From positions 1 through 7,894 of the forward strand of contig CAZRQF010000044.1 in the NCBI GenBank assembly GCA_964602275.1: DNA of 7,894 nucleotides. The letters run 5' to 3'. Shown piece after piece: positions 6,860 to 7,894 of this stretch. The stretch's first letter is position 1, and each line of letters begins with the position of its first letter. Below the pieces are notes generated by a model, which ran no database searches, was not told the DNA's origin, and saw nothing but the letters and a program-made list of their open reading frames with translations. This DNA is from RGIG6291 sp964602275. Lineage in GTDB: Bacteria; Bacillota; Clostridia; TANB77; UBA1234. Made by a program: the position numbers and the translations under genes.

Positions 6860-7111
6860 TTAATTTAATTCTCTTAGCTTTCCGTCATACGCTTCCATTT
6901 TCAACTGGTAACAATTTGTTACCAGTTGACTCCCCTCTTTATTTAACCTCATTTTTAATGTTTTCCAATATTTTCTACCAGCTTGATAATCATTGTCAGT
7001 TAATGCCGAAATTATATCCACAACAGAAAAATACCATTTTTCTTGTTCTTCATCCCATTTGGCTCTAATTTTTCTATCTTCAAATAGTTTTAATTCATTT
7101 TTTTCTTCCAC
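6860..7111 (-). pseudogene. Truncated Bro-N (phage antirepressor-type) gene, N-terminal 83 residues
   Basis: The 83 residues match the N-terminus of Bro-N domain proteins found in phages, prophages and mobile elements of Firmicutes and Bacteroidetes. Recognisable pieces are KLFEDRKIRAKWDEEQEKW, YFSVVDIISALT, YWKTLKMRLNKEGS and QLVTNCYQLKM. Intact members are usually about 250-300 residues. This one stops eight residues after YDGK, just where the family continues into a TDV-like stretch, and it ends 5 nt before a terminator hairpin. No continuation was found in other frames, because the DNA beyond is the tyrS end. The start is GTG, with AGGAG 6 nt upstream and an extended -10 promoter further up. 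The unit is therefore transcribable, and it may express a short Bro-N peptide rather than being dead. The Bro-N call is fairly firm; whether it functions is unknown. Confidence 0.8.
6901..6929. repeat. Perfect 29-nt palindrome in the Bro-N remnant
   Basis: Two 14-nt arms (6901-6914 and 6916-6929) are exact reverse complements around a single central base. The core reads GGTAACAA and its mirror. It lies in the codons for QLVTNCYQL, a stretch that I recall as conserved in the family, so part of the symmetry may follow from the protein sequence. It could act as a hairpin in RNA or single-stranded DNA, or as a dimeric protein site. Confidence 0.8.
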
Positions 7112-7170
7112 TTTCTTCTCCTTTTATTATGATAATAAAAAACATAAATAATTAAAATATCTTTTTCCTA

Positions 7171-7199
7171 TTTATACCATATTTGCTAACTATTTTCAA
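7171..7199 (-). promoter_or_regulatory. Extended -10 promoter of the Bro-N remnant
   Basis: On the minus strand TTGAAA (7194-7199) is followed after 17 nt by TATAAA (7171-7176), with TG one base upstream as an extended -10. Transcription would start near 7164, about 50 nt before the GTG start. The remaining DNA from 7112 to 7302 holds only this promoter and the second hairpin. Confidence 0.7.
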
Positions 7200-7224
7200 T
7201 ATATTGGAATTAAAACTTTATAAC

Positions 7225-7255
7225 AACCCCACCAAGCACAAAGTTTGGTGGGGTT
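7225..7255 (-). terminator. Terminator of the right-edge gene, second copy of the repeated hairpin
   Basis: An 11-bp fully paired stem (7225-7235 with 7245-7255) closes the same 9-nt loop as the copy after tyrS. It lies 47 nt beyond the stop of the right-edge gene and is its likely terminator. The T-run is better on the plus strand (TTTT after the stem) than on the minus strand (TTGTTAT), yet no plus-strand gene precedes it. This fits a copied element rather than one evolved in place. Confidence 0.75.
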
Positions 7256-7302
7256 TTATGTTTGCTCTTATAACTTAAAACAAAAGTACAGTATATATAT
7301 TC

Positions 7303-7894
7303 TTATTCAACTGGTGCTAATTTCCAAGGATTACTTTCGCTACCATCGCCTGAGTTTGCTGCTGTAACTCTAACATCTGATTTTAGAGTTACAACTAAAC
7401 GCCAACCATATGTATAATCATTCAAAATTTCACTATACTCTTCAACATTACCAGTATCATCAATATAATGTGTAGGTCCTGTTGAATTCGCTAAAATATA
7501 ATATGGACTTTTTGAATATTCCCCGAGCATAAATAAGTTATCATATTTTACATCAGCTAATTCCCCTGGAGCAGCGCCTGCTCTTACCAAACTTCCTTTA
7601 TCTCCAACATACTCCTTCACGCTTTGTACATCTTCATACGATAATAATCTTGCATCGGGATTTGTTAGTATATCCATCGTTTTAAATCCAAAACCATTTG
7701 AACTTCCAGCTTCATTCATAGACCATGCGATTGGCACACCAGCTGTTACTAAACTTACAGTATTTCCTTCATTTTTTATTACTCTCCAACCTGTATATGT
7801 AGTTTTATTGCCATAGTAATCTGCTACATTTTCATACTCTACTGGATAATCTACATAATCGCCTATTTCTACTACTTCTGCAAGTAATGCACCT
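7303..7894 (-). CDS. C-terminal part of a large surface or pseudopilin-like protein (5' end outside window)
   Basis: The frame stays open from the TAA at 7303-7305 to the right edge, giving 196 visible residues. A GTG inside (7735-7737) is an internal valine codon, not a start. The visible part begins with EVVEIGDYVDYPVEYENV, then YTGWRVIKNEGNTVSLVTAG, then a YDNLFMLGEYS stretch, and ends with YGWRLVVTLKSDVRV and GDGSESNPWKL. This order (GDYV opening, GWRV, sugar-lectin-like aromatic middle, then a VVxLKSxV..GxGS..NPW/Y close) resembles the terminal domain of extracellular clostridial proteins. Many of these begin with a pilin-like signal or a secretion signal. The protein is acidic and rich in Tyr, Asn and Gly, as secreted proteins often are. 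The N-terminus would decide between a pseudopilin, which would be a client of the prepilin peptidase in this window, and an ordinary secreted protein. Confidence 0.6.
   Translation of the reverse strand, partial: GALLAEVVEIGDYVDYPVEYENVADYYGNKTTYTGWRVIKNEGNTVSLVTAGVPIAWSMNEAGSSNGFGFKTMDILTNPDARLLSYEDVQSVKEYVGDKGSLVRAGAAPGELADVKYDNLFMLGEYSKSPYYILANSTGPTHYIDDTGNVEEYSEILNDYTYGWRLVVTLKSDVRVTAANSGDGSESNPWKLAPVE
7363..7393. repeat. 11-bp inverted repeat inside the right-edge gene
   Basis: TGTAACTCTAA (7363-7373) is the exact reverse complement of 7383-7393, with a 9-nt spacer. It lies within the codons for VTLKSDVRVT near the end of the gene. It has no T-run and may be chance in repetitive beta-strand coding. 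Confidence 0.45.

Larger units (their letters stand above)
6824..7256. repeat. Direct repeat of a 32-nt hairpin flanking the Bro-N remnant
   Basis: The segments 6824-6855 and 7225-7256 are direct repeats, identical at 31 of 32 positions and 401 nt apart. The only difference is T at 6831 versus C at 7232. Even the 9-nt loop is identical, which pure convergence on a terminator would not require, so common ancestry is likely. Everything between them is the Bro-N remnant and its promoter. Confidence 0.85.

Noticed and set aside
6860..7111. Frameshift instead of truncation in the Bro-N gene
   Set aside because: Downstream DNA in all frames on that strand is terminator and then antisense tyrS, so the missing part is deleted rather than shifted out of frame.
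6824..7256. CRISPR array
   Set aside because: There are only two repeat copies, 401 nt apart, and the repeat is a terminator hairpin. There is no regular spacer series.
7303..7737. A complete 144-residue protein starting at GTG 7735-7737
   Set aside because: The frame continues open to the window edge with matching domain sequence (GDYV, GWRV), so this GTG is internal and no ribosome binding site precedes it.

Overview
The window is AT-rich DNA with strong AGGAG-type ribosome binding sites, short intergenic gaps and typical Firmicutes genes (yqeG-like HAD phosphatase, FemAB transferase, DUF1189 membrane protein, tyrS). This suggests an anaerobic Clostridia-like Bacillota, possibly an uncultured gut lineage. 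The taxonomic call is an inference from gene content and base composition.

Left part (about 23-5167): six genes on the minus strand form one tight operon. In transcription order they encode a YqeG-type HAD phosphatase, a type IV prepilin peptidase, a short M24 Xaa-Pro-type peptidase, a FemAB-like peptidoglycan bridge transferase, an alanine racemase-family protein and a DUF1189-type membrane protein. Gaps are 0-24 nt. A good sigma-A promoter (TTGACT, 17 nt, TATATT) lies just upstream of the first gene, and a 13-bp hairpin follows the last. The racemase and FemAB-like genes suggest cell-wall synthesis: D-Ala supply and cross-bridge formation. The prepilin peptidase suggests pilus or pseudopilus assembly.

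Middle part (5213-6855): a divergent extended -10 promoter drives a small protein with a four-cysteine zinc knuckle and a helix-turn-helix-like tail. A terminator-like hairpin follows, then tyrS (tyrosyl-tRNA synthetase). The leader between the mapped promoter and the first start codon is too short for a T-box.

Right part (6823-7894): an 83-residue truncated Bro-N (phage antirepressor-type) gene sits between two nearly identical copies of a 32-nt hairpin terminator. It keeps its own promoter and ribosome binding site and carries a perfect 29-nt palindrome. This is the clearest accessory or mobile-DNA signature in the window. The right edge is the C-terminal part of a large, probably secreted protein whose closing domain resembles those at the ends of clostridial surface or pseudopilin-like proteins. 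No RNA genes, CRISPR array, complete insertion sequence or replication origin was seen. I did not find a clearly new biological system; the duplicated hairpin unit around the Bro-N remnant is the best candidate for closer study.
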